A DNA stretch of 64,000 bases from Nemesobacter sp965204665. Lineage in GTDB: Bacteria; Desulfobacterota_D; UBA1144; Nemesobacterales; Nemesobacteraceae. The translations under genes were made by a program, and so were the position numbers. Position 1 is the stretch's first letter. Each line of letters starts with the position of its first letter. The notes under the pieces are model-generated. The model ran no database searches and was not told the DNA's origin. It saw only the letters and a list, made by a program, of their open reading frames with translations. The stretch covers positions 1,364,001-1,428,000 of the forward strand of contig OZ242002.1 in NCBI GenBank assembly GCA_965204665.1, read 5' to 3'. This document shows, one piece after another, positions 34,688 to 44,132 of the stretch.

Positions 34688-35551
34688 TTACCCGTGTGAA
34701 AGAAGTATGCCAACAATCCTGTCGAGTTCCTCGGGGGAATAGTACTGTATCTCTATTCTCCCCTTTTTTTCTCCCCCGTTTATGATCACCTTGGTCGAGA
34801 ATTTCCCGGAAAGCCTCTGGACAAGGTCTTCGGTGAAAATGTCCCGTTCCCGTTGCGCATCCGCGGGGCGTGGCGACACGGATTCTTTTTCCAGTTTTTT
34901 TACAAGCGCTTCGGTTTTCCTTACGGTGAGGTCTTTTCTCAGCACCTCGGCCAGCAGGGAATCCATCGCCTCGCGGGAGCGCGCAGCAAGAAGGGCCCTT
35001 GCGTGTCCGGGGGTTATTTCGCCCGAATCAAGCGCCTGTTTTGATTTTTCCGACAGATTAAGAAGTCTCAGCCGGTTTGTGACGGTCGATCGGTTCTTAC
35101 CTGTTTTTTTCGATATTTCTTCATGGGTGAGATTAAAATCCCGTATCAGTTTTTCGTAAGCCCGAGCCTCTTCAACAGGGGTCAGATTCTCTCTCTGAAT
35201 GTTTTCCACAAGCGTGATTTCCGCCGCCGCGAGATCAGAAACGGTTCTCACAACCACGGGAACTTTCTTGAGACCCGCCATTCTGGCGGCTCTCCATCTG
35301 CGTTCTCCGGCCACTATTTCATAACGCCCGTTTTCGTGTCTCACGACGATAGGTTGTATCATCCCGTTTTCTCTTATGGAATCGGCCAGTTCCGATAGGG
35401 ATTTCTCCGAAAAACGCTTTCTCGGTTGCGACGCGCTGGGTTGCAGCAGTTCCGTACTCAGGGAACTGCGCTCCGCGTCCGCGCTTTCAGTGTCTTTGGG
35501 TATGAGCGAGTCGAGCCCCCTTCCCAAGCTTTTTCTTTTCACGTCAGACAC
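34688..35551 (-). CDS. parB: Chromosome partitioning protein ParB
   Basis: The 287-residue protein has the ParB CTP-binding domain (LQPSASQPRKRF, GMIQPIVVR, GERRWRAARMAGL) with the ENIQRENLTP box, then a helix-turn-helix (EEISKKTGKNRSTVTNRLRLL) that binds parS. It overlaps parA by 8 bp. No confident parS site was spotted in the window. Confidence 0.97.
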   Translation of the reverse strand: MSDVKRKSLGRGLDSLIPKDTESADAERSSLSTELLQPSASQPRKRFSEKSLSELADSIRENGMIQPIVVRHENGRYEIVAGERRWRAARMAGLKKVPVVVRTVSDLAAAEITLVENIQRENLTPVEEARAYEKLIRDFNLTHEEISKKTGKNRSTVTNRLRLLNLSEKSKQALDSGEITPGHARALLAARSREAMDSLLAEVLRKDLTVRKTEALVKKLEKESVSPRPADAQRERDIFTEDLVQRLSGKFSTKVIINGGEKKGRIEIQYYSPEELDRIVGILLSHG

Positions 35552-36329
35552 CCTCCGCTCTGCAGATTATTTCGTTCGCCAGTTTCAGGTAGTTTTGAGC
35601 TCCTGTAGATTTGATTTCATAGAGCAGAAGCGGTTTACCGTAACTCGGGGATTCGGCAAGCTTCACGTTTCTGTTTATAACGGTTTCGAAAGTCCGGTTG
35701 CCGAAGTGGCTTTTCACTTCATCGACTACCGAGCGGCATATGTTGTTTCTGGAGTCGAACATTGTGAGAAGATAGCCCTCCACCTCAAGTGACGGGTTGA
35801 GTCTCTGCCTTACAAGCGTGATAGTCTTCTGCAAAGCTCCTATACCTTCAAGGGCGTAGTATTCGCACTGCACGGGAACCAGTACCCTGTCGGCTGCGGC
35901 AAGCGCGTTTATCGTGAGCAGACTGAGCGATGGAGGACAGTCTATGAATATATAGTCATACAAGTCTCTTACCGAGTCAACCACTTTTTTCAGCAGATAC
36001 TCCCTGTTCTCCGAGTCTATGAGGAGTATTTCGATTCCCATGAGCTCCTGATTCGCCGGGCAGACGTGCAGATAGCCGTTCAACGTGTCGGGGTGGCAGT
36101 CAATCGTTACGTCCGAGATCCGCATATCTCCCAATATGACGTTGCAGACGTTTTTCGAGTTGACCGACTCTTTGTCGACCCCGAGCCCGCTTGATGCGTT
36201 TCCCTGCGGATCGATATCTATCAGAAGAGTGCGACGGTGGGCGACCGCAAGGGAAGCCGAAAGATTAACCGCGGTAGTGGTTTTTCCGACTCCTCCCTTC
36301 TGATTTACCACGCATATTACTTTTGACAT
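35544..36329 (-). CDS. parA: Chromosome partitioning ATPase ParA (Soj)
   Basis: The 261-residue Walker-type ATPase begins VICVVNQKGGVGKTTTAVNL, the deviant Walker A with its signature lysine. DIDPQGNASSGLG and IFIDCPPSLSLL complete the nucleotide site. It lacks the N-terminal HTH of plasmid ParA types, so it is chromosomal Soj-like. It is the first gene of the minus-strand run from parA to lolA and is divergent from pgpA. Confidence 0.97.
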   Translation of the reverse strand: MSKVICVVNQKGGVGKTTTAVNLSASLAVAHRRTLLIDIDPQGNASSGLGVDKESVNSKNVCNVILGDMRISDVTIDCHPDTLNGYLHVCPANQELMGIEILLIDSENREYLLKKVVDSVRDLYDYIFIDCPPSLSLLTINALAAADRVLVPVQCEYYALEGIGALQKTITLVRQRLNPSLEVEGYLLTMFDSRNNICRSVVDEVKSHFGNRTFETVINRNVKLAESPSYGKPLLLYEIKSTGAQNYLKLANEIICRAEGV

Positions 36330-36414
36330 TTGTAAGTAAAATAATGATAAACTTGCCGGGGATACGAGTCAAATTGATTTATCGCGGATACGCGCCGCCG
36401 GAGGAGCAGTAGCC

Positions 36415-36888
36415 CTGATCAACAGAACATGTCTTATCCTATCAACTTTCTTCGGTCTCGGGTTTATCCCGGGGGCTCCGGGAACCTTGGGAACCCTGGG
36501 CGCGGTCGGGGTGGTGTGGATTCTGCATAATGCGGCTGCGGATACGGCGGTTCTCTATCCTGTAATCACGCTCGGCGTGGTTTTTCTCTCTTTTCCGATT
36601 GCGGGCAGAGCGTCTGCGGTTCTCGACAGGCCTGACCCGCCCCAAGTGGTTATTGACGAACTGTGCGGATATATGGTGACTATGCTTTTTATAGACCCTA
36701 CCCCTTCTCTTCTTGCGCTCGGTTTTTTCCTTTTCAGATTTTTCGATATAGCGAAACCTTTTCCCGTAAGAAAACTTGAGGCGCTTCCGAAGGGTTACGG
36801 TATTGTGATGGACGATGTCGCGGCGGGAGCGTATTCGAATATCTGCCTTCATGCGTTTATTCTTCTTTCAGCGGTTTTTTCCGGTTAG
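36415..36888 (+). CDS. pgpA: Phosphatidylglycerophosphatase A, possible CTG start
   Basis: The product matches PgpA, which dephosphorylates phosphatidylglycerophosphate at the inner membrane: FFGLGFIPGAPGT, QVVIDELCGY, FFLFRFFDIAKPFPVRKLE, and GIVMDDVAAG. Homology starts well before the first ordinary start codon (TTG 36487), which would delete the conserved GFIPGAPGT segment. The only plausible start in frame is CTG at 36415, with a ggaggag ribosome site near 36400-36406. The start is therefore unusual or a small sequence error hides it. Confidence 0.85.
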   Translation: MINRTCLILSTFFGLGFIPGAPGTLGTLGAVGVVWILHNAAADTAVLYPVITLGVVFLSFPIAGRASAVLDRPDPPQVVIDELCGYMVTMLFIDPTPSLLALGFFLFRFFDIAKPFPVRKLEALPKGYGIVMDDVAAGAYSNICLHAFILLSAVFSG

Positions 36889-36902
36889 GATTCTGCACGG
36901 CT

Positions 36903-38153
36903 ATGTGCGTTGAGATAATAACTACCGGAAATGAGTTGATGAACGGACTCACCCGGGATACCAACTTCAGTTGGTCTGCGGCGCAGCTCGCCTCGTTCGG
37001 CGTGGCTGTAAAGCACCACTGTTCTGTGAACGACGACGCGGAAGATCTTGTTCATTGCTTTCGCGTAGCAGCGGACAGATCAAGGTTCGTTGTGGTTTCA
37101 GGCGGTCTCGGTCCGACGGATGACGACCTCTGCGCCTCTGCCGCGTCGGAATTTCTCGAGTCTCCTCTCGTTTTCAACGAAAGAGCCTATCGGGTTCTCA
37201 CGGATAAACTCGCCCTGAGAGGAAGAAAGCCCAACAGTCGCCACAGAAAACAGGCGATGTTTCCCGAGATGTCGGAGATTGTCAAGAACCCCGCAGGAAC
37301 CTCGGAAGGGTTCGGTTTTGTTTACAGGAACTCGAAATTCTATTTTCTTCCGGGTGTTCCTAGGGAATTTCGGGTCATGTTCTCCGAATACGTGCTTCCC
37401 GATATAGTATCCGGTTCGGAAAAAACGGGGATACTGTCCGTAAAGACCTTGAAAACGTTCGGCCTCGGCGAATCCGAGGTTGCGGAAAGACTGAAGGGGT
37501 TCTCCCCGAAGGGTGTGAGCGTCGGGTATAGAATACGTTCTCCGGAGGTTCACATACGACTTGCGGCTTCGGGGGCGCACAGCAGGAGAACAGATGAACT
37601 TATACGTGGAGCGCGGAAGCAGGCGGTAAGGAGACTCGGAAGCTTTTTCTTTGCCGAGGACGACATGACTCTTGAGGACGCGACGGTGTCTTTGCTTCTT
37701 GAAAAAGGACTGACAATCTGCTTTGCGGAATCCTGCACAGGGGGGCTGTGCGCGGACCGTATCACTAACGTTTCGGGAAGTTCCGGATGTTTTTCAGGAG
37801 GGGTTGTCACTTATTCAAACGATGCGAAGCGGAAACTGCTAGGTGTTTCCAGGGAAACTCTTTCGCAGTTCGGCGCGGTGAGCGAGCAGACGGTTTCTGA
37901 AATGGCGGTCGGAGCCAGGAATCTCTTCCGAAGCGACATCGCGGTTTCCGTATCTGGGATAGCGGGTCCGTCCGGCGGTACCCGTGAAAAGCCCGTGGGT
38001 ACGGTGTGGTTCGGATTCAGTCACGGGTCCGGGACTTCGTGCGAGATGCGCAGATTTGCGGGCGCAAGGGAGGAGGTGAAGAACTTCGCGGCGTCTGCGG
38101 CAATTGATATTGTTAGAAAGTTCGGCGTTGATTATGTAGAATTGAAAAGTTAA
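36903..38153 (+). CDS. cinA: CinA family protein (NMN deamidase / competence-damage protein)
   Basis: The 416-residue protein has the N-terminal molybdopterin-binding-like (COG1058) domain with ITTGNELMNG and GGLGPTDDD, and a C-terminal NMN amidohydrolase domain with CFAESCTGGL, GVVTYSNDAK and SGIAGPSGGT. It recycles pyridine nucleotides. recA follows 16 bp later, the conserved cinA-recA order. Confidence 0.95.
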   Translation: MCVEIITTGNELMNGLTRDTNFSWSAAQLASFGVAVKHHCSVNDDAEDLVHCFRVAADRSRFVVVSGGLGPTDDDLCASAASEFLESPLVFNERAYRVLTDKLALRGRKPNSRHRKQAMFPEMSEIVKNPAGTSEGFGFVYRNSKFYFLPGVPREFRVMFSEYVLPDIVSGSEKTGILSVKTLKTFGLGESEVAERLKGFSPKGVSVGYRIRSPEVHIRLAASGAHSRRTDELIRGARKQAVRRLGSFFFAEDDMTLEDATVSLLLEKGLTICFAESCTGGLCADRITNVSGSSGCFSGGVVTYSNDAKRKLLGVSRETLSQFGAVSEQTVSEMAVGARNLFRSDIAVSVSGIAGPSGGTREKPVGTVWFGFSHGSGTSCEMRRFAGAREEVKNFAASAAIDIVRKFGVDYVELKS

Positions 38154-38169
38154 GGGAGATGATGCAAGG

Positions 38170-39201
38170 ATGGCCAGAGCGGAAGACAAGGATAAAAGCA
38201 TAGATGTGGCGATTGCGACCATAGAACAACAGTTCGGCAAAGGTTCCATAATGAGGCTGGGCAAGGACGCTTCTCCCTCGGCGATTCCGGTTATCACCTC
38301 CGGTTCCCTCGGGCTTGATATAGCGCTTGGAGTGGGCGGCTTTCCCAGGGGGAGGATCATCGAAGTTTTCGGTCCCGAATCTTCGGGCAAAACCACTATA
38401 GCTCTTCACGCGATTGCCGAGGCGCAGAAGGCGGGCGGCATCACGGCGTTTGTCGATGCCGAGCATGCGCTTTCCACAACCTACGCGGCGAATATAGGAA
38501 TCAAGGTTGACGATCTTCTGATTTCTCAGCCCGATTTCGGAGAGCAGGCGCTCGAGATAGTCGATACGCTCATAAAGAGCGGAGCCGTGGATTTGATAGT
38601 GCTTGATTCCGTTGCGGCCCTTACGCCCCGCGCGGAACTTGAAGGAGAGATGGGAGATAAGCATGTAGGTCTTCAGGCGAGGTTGATGTCACAGGCTCTG
38701 CGGAAGATAACGGCGAACGTCAATCGCTCCAAAACCATAGTGATTTTTGTCAACCAGCTCCGTATGAAGATCGGAGTGCCGGCATATGTGAACCCCGAGA
38801 CCACCACCGGGGGTAACGCTCTGCGTTTTTATTCCTCAGTCAGAATCGATATAAGGCGCATAAGTTCTCTTAAGGACGGCGACCGCATCCTGGGTAACAG
38901 GGTGAGGGCGAAACTTGTGAAGAATAAGGTGGCGCCTCCTTTCCGCGAAGCGGAATTTGATGTTGTTTTCGGTAGAGGAATATCGAGTCTCGGAGAACTT
39001 GCGGACCTGGGAACCAAGTACGGCGTGATAACTAAAAGCGGATCCTGGTACTCGTACGGCGGGGACAGAATAGGGCAGGGCAGGGACAACTCCAAGAACT
39101 TTCTTCGCGACAATCCGGATGTCCGGAAAAAAATAAGAGAAGAGATAATGGACGCAAGCGGGATTTTCGCTTCGGAAGAAACTCCGCAGGAACCCAACTG
39201 A
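38170..39201 (+). CDS. recA: Recombinase RecA
   Basis: The 343-residue protein is a standard RecA: Walker A GPESSGKTT at about residues 67-75, FVDAEHALS, the L1 and L2 loops (MGDKHVGLQARLMSQALRK and NPETTTGGNALRFY), and KNKVAPPF. It drives homologous recombination and the SOS response. It has its own ggagat ribosome site but is probably co-transcribed with cinA. Confidence 0.98.
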   Translation: MARAEDKDKSIDVAIATIEQQFGKGSIMRLGKDASPSAIPVITSGSLGLDIALGVGGFPRGRIIEVFGPESSGKTTIALHAIAEAQKAGGITAFVDAEHALSTTYAANIGIKVDDLLISQPDFGEQALEIVDTLIKSGAVDLIVLDSVAALTPRAELEGEMGDKHVGLQARLMSQALRKITANVNRSKTIVIFVNQLRMKIGVPAYVNPETTTGGNALRFYSSVRIDIRRISSLKDGDRILGNRVRAKLVKNKVAPPFREAEFDVVFGRGISSLGELADLGTKYGVITKSGSWYSYGGDRIGQGRDNSKNFLRDNPDVRKKIREEIMDASGIFASEETPQEPN

Positions 39202-39258
39202 AACTCGGGAGAACTGGGGCGGGAAGGAGTTTCCGCTTCTGCGGACTGACGGCTGATC

Positions 39259-39927
39259 ATGAACATTCTTGGAATTGAGACATCTACTTTTTCCGGGAGT
39301 GTGTCCGTATCCAGAGACGAGACCGTCCTCTGCGAGTATGTCTTCAATACCGGTCCGAGACACAACGAGATGCTGGTTCCGACACTTGCCCGCATTATTT
39401 CAGAGTGCGGAATAAAAAAAAATGAGCTGGATGCTGTGTGCGTATCCACCGGTCCGGGGTCGTTCACATCGCTTCGCATAGGAGTTTCCACCGCAAAAAC
39501 TCTTTGTTATTCGCTGGGAACGGACCTTGCCGGGGTCTGCTCTCTTGAAGTGCTCGCTTCCTGCGCCATGTGGTCCGGCGGCGACTTATGTCTGATGATT
39601 GATGCGGGCAGAGAGGAAGTTTACTTCTCTTTTTACGACTCTGCAGTCGGCGAAATGAGCGGAGCTCGAATAACTTCCGTGAGGTCCGCGTGTGCGGAGT
39701 CGAAAGAAAAAACCGTTTTTGTCGGAAGCGGCGCGTTAATCCACAAAGAAATTATAAAGGAAGAGGTAGGGGAGAATGCTGTATTTCTTCCGTCTAATCT
39801 CAATATACCCAAGGCATCGAGTTGCGCCGAGTTGGGAAGAAAGAAGATTCTTCAAGGGAAAAAAGATGACCCTCTCACTCTTGCTCCGTTTTATCTGCGT
39901 CGTTCCGGGGCTGAACGCAATGCGTAA
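39259..39927 (+). CDS. tsaB: tRNA threonylcarbamoyladenosine modification protein TsaB
   Basis: The 222-residue ASKHA-fold protein has ILGIETSTFSGSVSV at the N-terminus, the RHNEMLVP motif and VSTGPGSFTSLRIG. TsaB pairs with TsaD in making t6A on ANN-decoding tRNAs. It is the final gene of the pgpA-cinA-recA run. Confidence 0.94.
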   Translation: MNILGIETSTFSGSVSVSRDETVLCEYVFNTGPRHNEMLVPTLARIISECGIKKNELDAVCVSTGPGSFTSLRIGVSTAKTLCYSLGTDLAGVCSLEVLASCAMWSGGDLCLMIDAGREEVYFSFYDSAVGEMSGARITSVRSACAESKEKTVFVGSGALIHKEIIKEEVGENAVFLPSNLNIPKASSCAELGRKKILQGKKDDPLTLAPFYLRRSGAERNA

Positions 39928-40291
39928 CCGCCGGTCTGCCCCGAAAGGTTTTTTGTTGGTGAAACAGTGTGTGGGCTTGAGCAGATTCAGTTCTGCTGAA
40001 GACAGCATTTCGCGACAGGAAGATCTGAAGACATTCAGTCAGGAGAAACACCATTGCGGTTTTGGAGTTCACGCTCGAGCCCCTGCAGAAAGCAGCAACG
40101 ATGATGACTGTTGCGCTTTAGTCGGTCTCGTGAAACACCTTGAATCTACCTTCTGCTCATGTAATGTGGTTCGCATCTCGAAAGATTCTATATTTTCCAG
40201 TTGTCTGATTGCTGACAGATCATCGAGTCTTCTCGGCGTGAAATTTAAGATCATGATGCGACGGATATGGTTGAGGTTGAGATAAACTAGT
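39928..40291. other. Intergenic region before the AAA ATPase pair
   Basis: This 364-bp stretch lacks any frame with recognisable similarity. It is a plausible insertion boundary for the accessory two-gene module that follows. Confidence 0.45.
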
Positions 40292-41461
40292 ATGATTGAC
40301 CGGATAAGAGCGTGCGGAATCGGACCAATCAAGGAAGCGGACATAAGATTCGGTGATCTGACCGTGTTTGTTGGACCACAAGCCACCGGAAAGAGCATTT
40401 TCCTGCAGTTTCTGAAACTTCTCGAAGACAAATACGCGATACACGAGACTATGCGCAGATCCGGTCTGGTGATCAGAAATCGAGATGACCCATCCCGAGG
40501 CTTTTTCGACCTGTACTTCGGGGAGGGCATGTCCTCGATCTGGTCGGAAGGAAAAAGTCATCTGTTCTTGGGCAAGTCAAAGAAAAAAACCAAAATATCG
40601 ACCTACACCCGCGTCCGTACGCCTAAAGTTCCTTCCCCGGAAAAAATGTTCTATATTCCCGCTCAACGCGTCATGAGTTTACGCGACGGCGTGCCGTATC
40701 CGTTCTCCGACTTCAAAGCGGGCGACCCGTTTGTGCTCCGGGACTTCAGCGATAAGCTCCACTACATAGTACAAAACGAAATTGGTTTTAATGAGAAAGT
40801 TTTTCCGCGGTCCCAACGGCTGGACAAAGTTTTACGGAAACCGATTGAAGAGCATGTATTCGGCGGTTTTCGCCTTCGTACTGAAATATCCGGACACCAG
40901 AGCCGTTTGGTGCTGCGCGCGGAAGCCGACACTCATCATGCTGCTCTACCATACTTGGTCTGGTCATCCGGTCAGCGGGAATTTGTACCGCTGCTGCTCG
41001 GACTCTACTGGCTTATGCCTTCATCAAAAGTGCCTAGGCGCGGCGAACTCGAATGGGTAGTGATAGAGGAGCCCGAGATGGGACTGCATCCAAACGGCAT
41101 CGGCGCCGTGATAAACCTTGTTCTGGAGTTACGACTGAGAGGCTACAGGATTTGTCTCTCCACGCATTCATCCCACATTCTTGATATAATTTGGGCGATT
41201 CAATTCCTGCAGAAAGAGGGTGGAAATTCCGGAGATGTCGTGAAACTTCTTAACCTTCCCTCCACGCAGAAGACAAGAAGACTTGCAGGTTGTTCACTCA
41301 AAAGCGACTTCAGGACTTACTATTTCGGACGCGACGGCAAGGTTGGTGATATATCGGGCCTCGACTCCGGCTCGGAGAATATTACCGAAGGAGGATGGGG
41401 TGGTCTGACGGAATTTTCCGGAAAAGTGGGGGATGTTGTGGCCGAAGTCGCTGAGCGATGA
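40292..41461 (+). CDS. AAA family ATPase (AAA_15/AAA_21-like), possible defence protein
   Basis: The 389-residue ABC-type ATPase has Walker A VGPQATGKSIFL near residue 31, a signature-like LVWSSGQREFVPLLLGL, Walker B EWVVIEEPEMGLHP, and the switch His in ICLSTHSSHIL. It lacks a long coiled coil and a TOPRIM domain, so it is neither SMC nor complete OLD. It overlaps by ATGA a 167-residue gene of unknown function. Stand-alone ATPases of this type coupled to a small effector are typical of phage-defence modules. The ATPase is certain, the defence role is inference. Confidence 0.8.
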   Translation: MIDRIRACGIGPIKEADIRFGDLTVFVGPQATGKSIFLQFLKLLEDKYAIHETMRRSGLVIRNRDDPSRGFFDLYFGEGMSSIWSEGKSHLFLGKSKKKTKISTYTRVRTPKVPSPEKMFYIPAQRVMSLRDGVPYPFSDFKAGDPFVLRDFSDKLHYIVQNEIGFNEKVFPRSQRLDKVLRKPIEEHVFGGFRLRTEISGHQSRLVLRAEADTHHAALPYLVWSSGQREFVPLLLGLYWLMPSSKVPRRGELEWVVIEEPEMGLHPNGIGAVINLVLELRLRGYRICLSTHSSHILDIIWAIQFLQKEGGNSGDVVKLLNLPSTQKTRRLAGCSLKSDFRTYYFGRDGKVGDISGLDSGSENITEGGWGGLTEFSGKVGDVVAEVAER

Positions 41462-41961
41462 CCGTCCGAGAAACAATGAGTTTCGAAGATGCGGTGCGGA
41501 CTGCGCGACATCCTGTCAACTGCGCATATCGGAGCGGAAAGCAGGCATTGGGTAAAAAGCACGGCAAGTCTATTCACTGCACGAATCCGCAACGATTGAC
41601 CGGGAGCATCGATCTCGACCCCGCTATTAAGAGAGAACCTCGCCATGCCGATGCACCGCGTTGGGATTACGGCATAGGGTATAAACCTCCGGGAAACAAA
41701 CAGCAGTGGGTAATTTGGATAGAGTTTCATCCGGCTACGACAGGGGAAGTTTCGGCGGTTCTCAAAAAGTTGCGGTGGCTGAAAGACTGGCTGAATGAAG
41801 AGGCTCGGCAACTCAAGAAAATAACTGAACGCGCCGAAAAAGATATTCGATTTATCTGGCTTGCCGGCGGTGCCGGAATAAAAATACCGAAGAATTCTCC
41901 TCAGGCCCGGCAACTCAGCCAAAACGGTATTCGATTGAAAAAAAATCTCGAGTTGTCTTAG
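41458..41961 (+). CDS. Unknown 167-aa protein coupled to the AAA ATPase
   Basis: No family is recognised. The start overlaps the ATPase stop (ATGA), so the two are translationally coupled. The core reads RWDYGIGYKPP, then WVIWIEFHPATTGEV and FIWLAGGAG, a beta-strand-rich arrangement. The spacing of Asp to the strand with E-x-H resembles a PD-(D/E)xK nuclease fold with His in place of Lys, but this is speculative. The N-terminus is basic. It may be the effector or regulator of the ATPase. Confidence 0.6.
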   Translation: MTVRETMSFEDAVRTARHPVNCAYRSGKQALGKKHGKSIHCTNPQRLTGSIDLDPAIKREPRHADAPRWDYGIGYKPPGNKQQWVIWIEFHPATTGEVSAVLKKLRWLKDWLNEEARQLKKITERAEKDIRFIWLAGGAGIKIPKNSPQARQLSQNGIRLKKNLELS

Positions 41962-42143
41962 TCTCAACTTCAGGGAAACAGAGAAATACCACTCGGTTAT
42001 TTTTTCGCCCTTTGAGCATGATTGATGATCTTTCTGTCTCTTTACCTCGGAAGTATACAGTGAGAAAACCGAAGTGAATGTTTTGATAATTGAAGCAATT
42101 TCCACCCTCAATCTTGAAGTTGCTTTCTTTCAGTGATACATTT

Positions 42144-42161
42144 ACCCTGTTTTTTCAGGGT
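42144..42161 (+). terminator. Weak hairpin downstream of the AAA pair
   Basis: accctg (42144-42149) pairs with cagggt (42156-42161) around a T6 loop and is followed by ggttttcgttt. The stem is short and the T tract is interrupted, so termination would be partial. Confidence 0.4.
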
Positions 42162-42201
42162 GGTTTTCGTTTAAGATCATTAGCAGGGAGATACAGTTGA
42201 A

Positions 42202-43908
42202 ATGGCCAAGATGCTAGGCGCACAGATGTTTTTTGAGACGCTTCTTCACCAAGGTATTGATGTGGTTTTCGGACTGCCGGGAGGTTACGTTCTCAAAGTG
42301 TACGACGTGATGACCGGCTATACGGATAGAATGAAACACGTACTGGCTAGACACGAGCAGGGAGCTACGCATATGGCTGACGGATACGCCAGAGCCTCGG
42401 GCAAACCCGGAGTGGTGCTCTGTACATCGGGTCCTGCCGCCACCAACACGGTTACCGGAATAGCGACAGCGCAGATGGACTCGTCTCCCATAGTTATTTT
42501 CACGGGACAGGTTCCGACCCAGTATCTGGGAAGCGACGCTTTCCAGGAGGCTGACCATATCGGCATAACCAGACCCTGCACGAAGCATAATTACTTGGTA
42601 CGCAGAACCCGCGACCTTCCTAAAGCCATGAAGGAAGCCTTCCATATAGCCGGTACCGGAAGACCAAGCCCGGTCTTGGTGGATATGCCGAAGGATGTGC
42701 TTATAGGGGAAGACGAACTCGTTATCCCCGAAGATATAGATATTCAAGGTTATAAACCCAATGTGAGGGGAAACCCGTCTCAGATAAAAAGAGCGGTCGG
42801 GATGTTGCTCGCGGCAAAGAGGCCTGTTGTTTATTCCGGAGGCGGAGTCATATGGTCTGATGCCACAAAGCAACTGCTGGAGTTTTGTCACAGGCTCCAG
42901 ATACCGGTTGCATCAACCCTCATGGGGCTTGGAGGTTATCCGGCAAGCGACCCGCTTTTTATAAGCATGCTCGGCATGCACGGCTCTTATGCCGCGAACA
43001 TGGCGATAACCGAATCGGATCTTGTGATCTCCGTCGGCGGACGGTTTGACGACAGGGCCACGGGAGGAAATTTCGAGGATTTCGCTCCCAACGCGCGGAT
43101 TATCCACATAGACATAGACCCTTCTTCAATAGACAAGAACATAATGGTTGACTGTCCCATAGTCGGAGATGCGAAGATTGTGCTGAACCAGATACTTGAA
43201 GCTCTTCCGGGAGAAATTGATCTTGATGGGAGAGAACAGTGGCTCAGGCGGATAAAGCAATGGAGCATAGATCATCCGCTTACCTATCACCAGGGAAGCG
43301 ACAGGATACTCACCACTTTCGCCATAGATACTCTTTATCAGGTCACGAAGGGAGACTCCATAATAGTTTCTGATGTCGGACAGCACCAGATGTGGGTGGC
43401 TCAGTTCTACAAGTTCGAGAGACCGAGGACGCATCTTACGTCCGGGGGACTCGGAACTATGGGATTCAGTTTCCCCGCGGCTATGGGGGCTAAATACGCA
43501 AGACCGGACGAACGCGTCATATGCGTTGCGGGAGACGGAAGTTTCCAGATGAATTTCCAGGAACTCGCCACCGCGGTTGAAAACAATCTCGATCTCAAGA
43601 TAATCGTATTCAACAACGGTCATCATGGAATGGTAAGACAATGGCAGACGATGTTTTTCGAGAGCAACTATTCCGCGTCCCGATTTGGGGTTCTGCCGGA
43701 TTTTGTGAAGCTGGCGGAGGCGTTCGGGGCGAGAGGGTTTCGGGCGGAGAGACCGGAAGAACTTGAATCAACGCTGAGAGAGGGACTTAACGCTCCCGGG
43801 GTGGTTCTTATGGAAGTTTTAGTTGACGAGACGGAGATGGTCTACCCGATGATAGCTCCCGGCGCGAAAATGGACGAAATGATTCTGCTTCCCGCCGACC
43901 TGGCCTGA
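42202..43908 (+). CDS. ilvB: Acetolactate synthase large subunit
   Basis: The 568-residue thiamine diphosphate enzyme condenses pyruvate to acetolactate in branched-chain amino acid synthesis. Landmarks are FGLPGGYVLKVYD, the catalytic Glu in RHEQGATHMADGYAR, the FAD-region GRFDDR, and the ThDP motif GDGSFQMNFQEL ending in NN. No ilvN regulatory-subunit gene follows, which is unusual; it must lie elsewhere. Confidence 0.95.
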   Translation: MAKMLGAQMFFETLLHQGIDVVFGLPGGYVLKVYDVMTGYTDRMKHVLARHEQGATHMADGYARASGKPGVVLCTSGPAATNTVTGIATAQMDSSPIVIFTGQVPTQYLGSDAFQEADHIGITRPCTKHNYLVRRTRDLPKAMKEAFHIAGTGRPSPVLVDMPKDVLIGEDELVIPEDIDIQGYKPNVRGNPSQIKRAVGMLLAAKRPVVYSGGGVIWSDATKQLLEFCHRLQIPVASTLMGLGGYPASDPLFISMLGMHGSYAANMAITESDLVISVGGRFDDRATGGNFEDFAPNARIIHIDIDPSSIDKNIMVDCPIVGDAKIVLNQILEALPGEIDLDGREQWLRRIKQWSIDHPLTYHQGSDRILTTFAIDTLYQVTKGDSIIVSDVGQHQMWVAQFYKFERPRTHLTSGGLGTMGFSFPAAMGAKYARPDERVICVAGDGSFQMNFQELATAVENNLDLKIIVFNNGHHGMVRQWQTMFFESNYSASRFGVLPDFVKLAEAFGARGFRAERPEELESTLREGLNAPGVVLMEVLVDETEMVYPMIAPGAKMDEMILLPADLA

Positions 43909-44132
43909 ACGGAGAATCGCTCGGTAGTCCTTCTTGGATTGCCGGCGTTGTCCTCGGCAGTTGTCATCCGCTTTGTATCTGTGTTTCTTCCTGAGTTTTC
44001 ATATAAGCGCGAGCGTCCGGAGACTCTTTATTTCTAACTTCATAAAAACGCCGGTCGGCACAACAGCCCTTTCTCTTAAAAAGAGTTGCGGCGGCTGCAA
44101 GAATATAGTCCTTTAGATTTTTCCATACCGCC

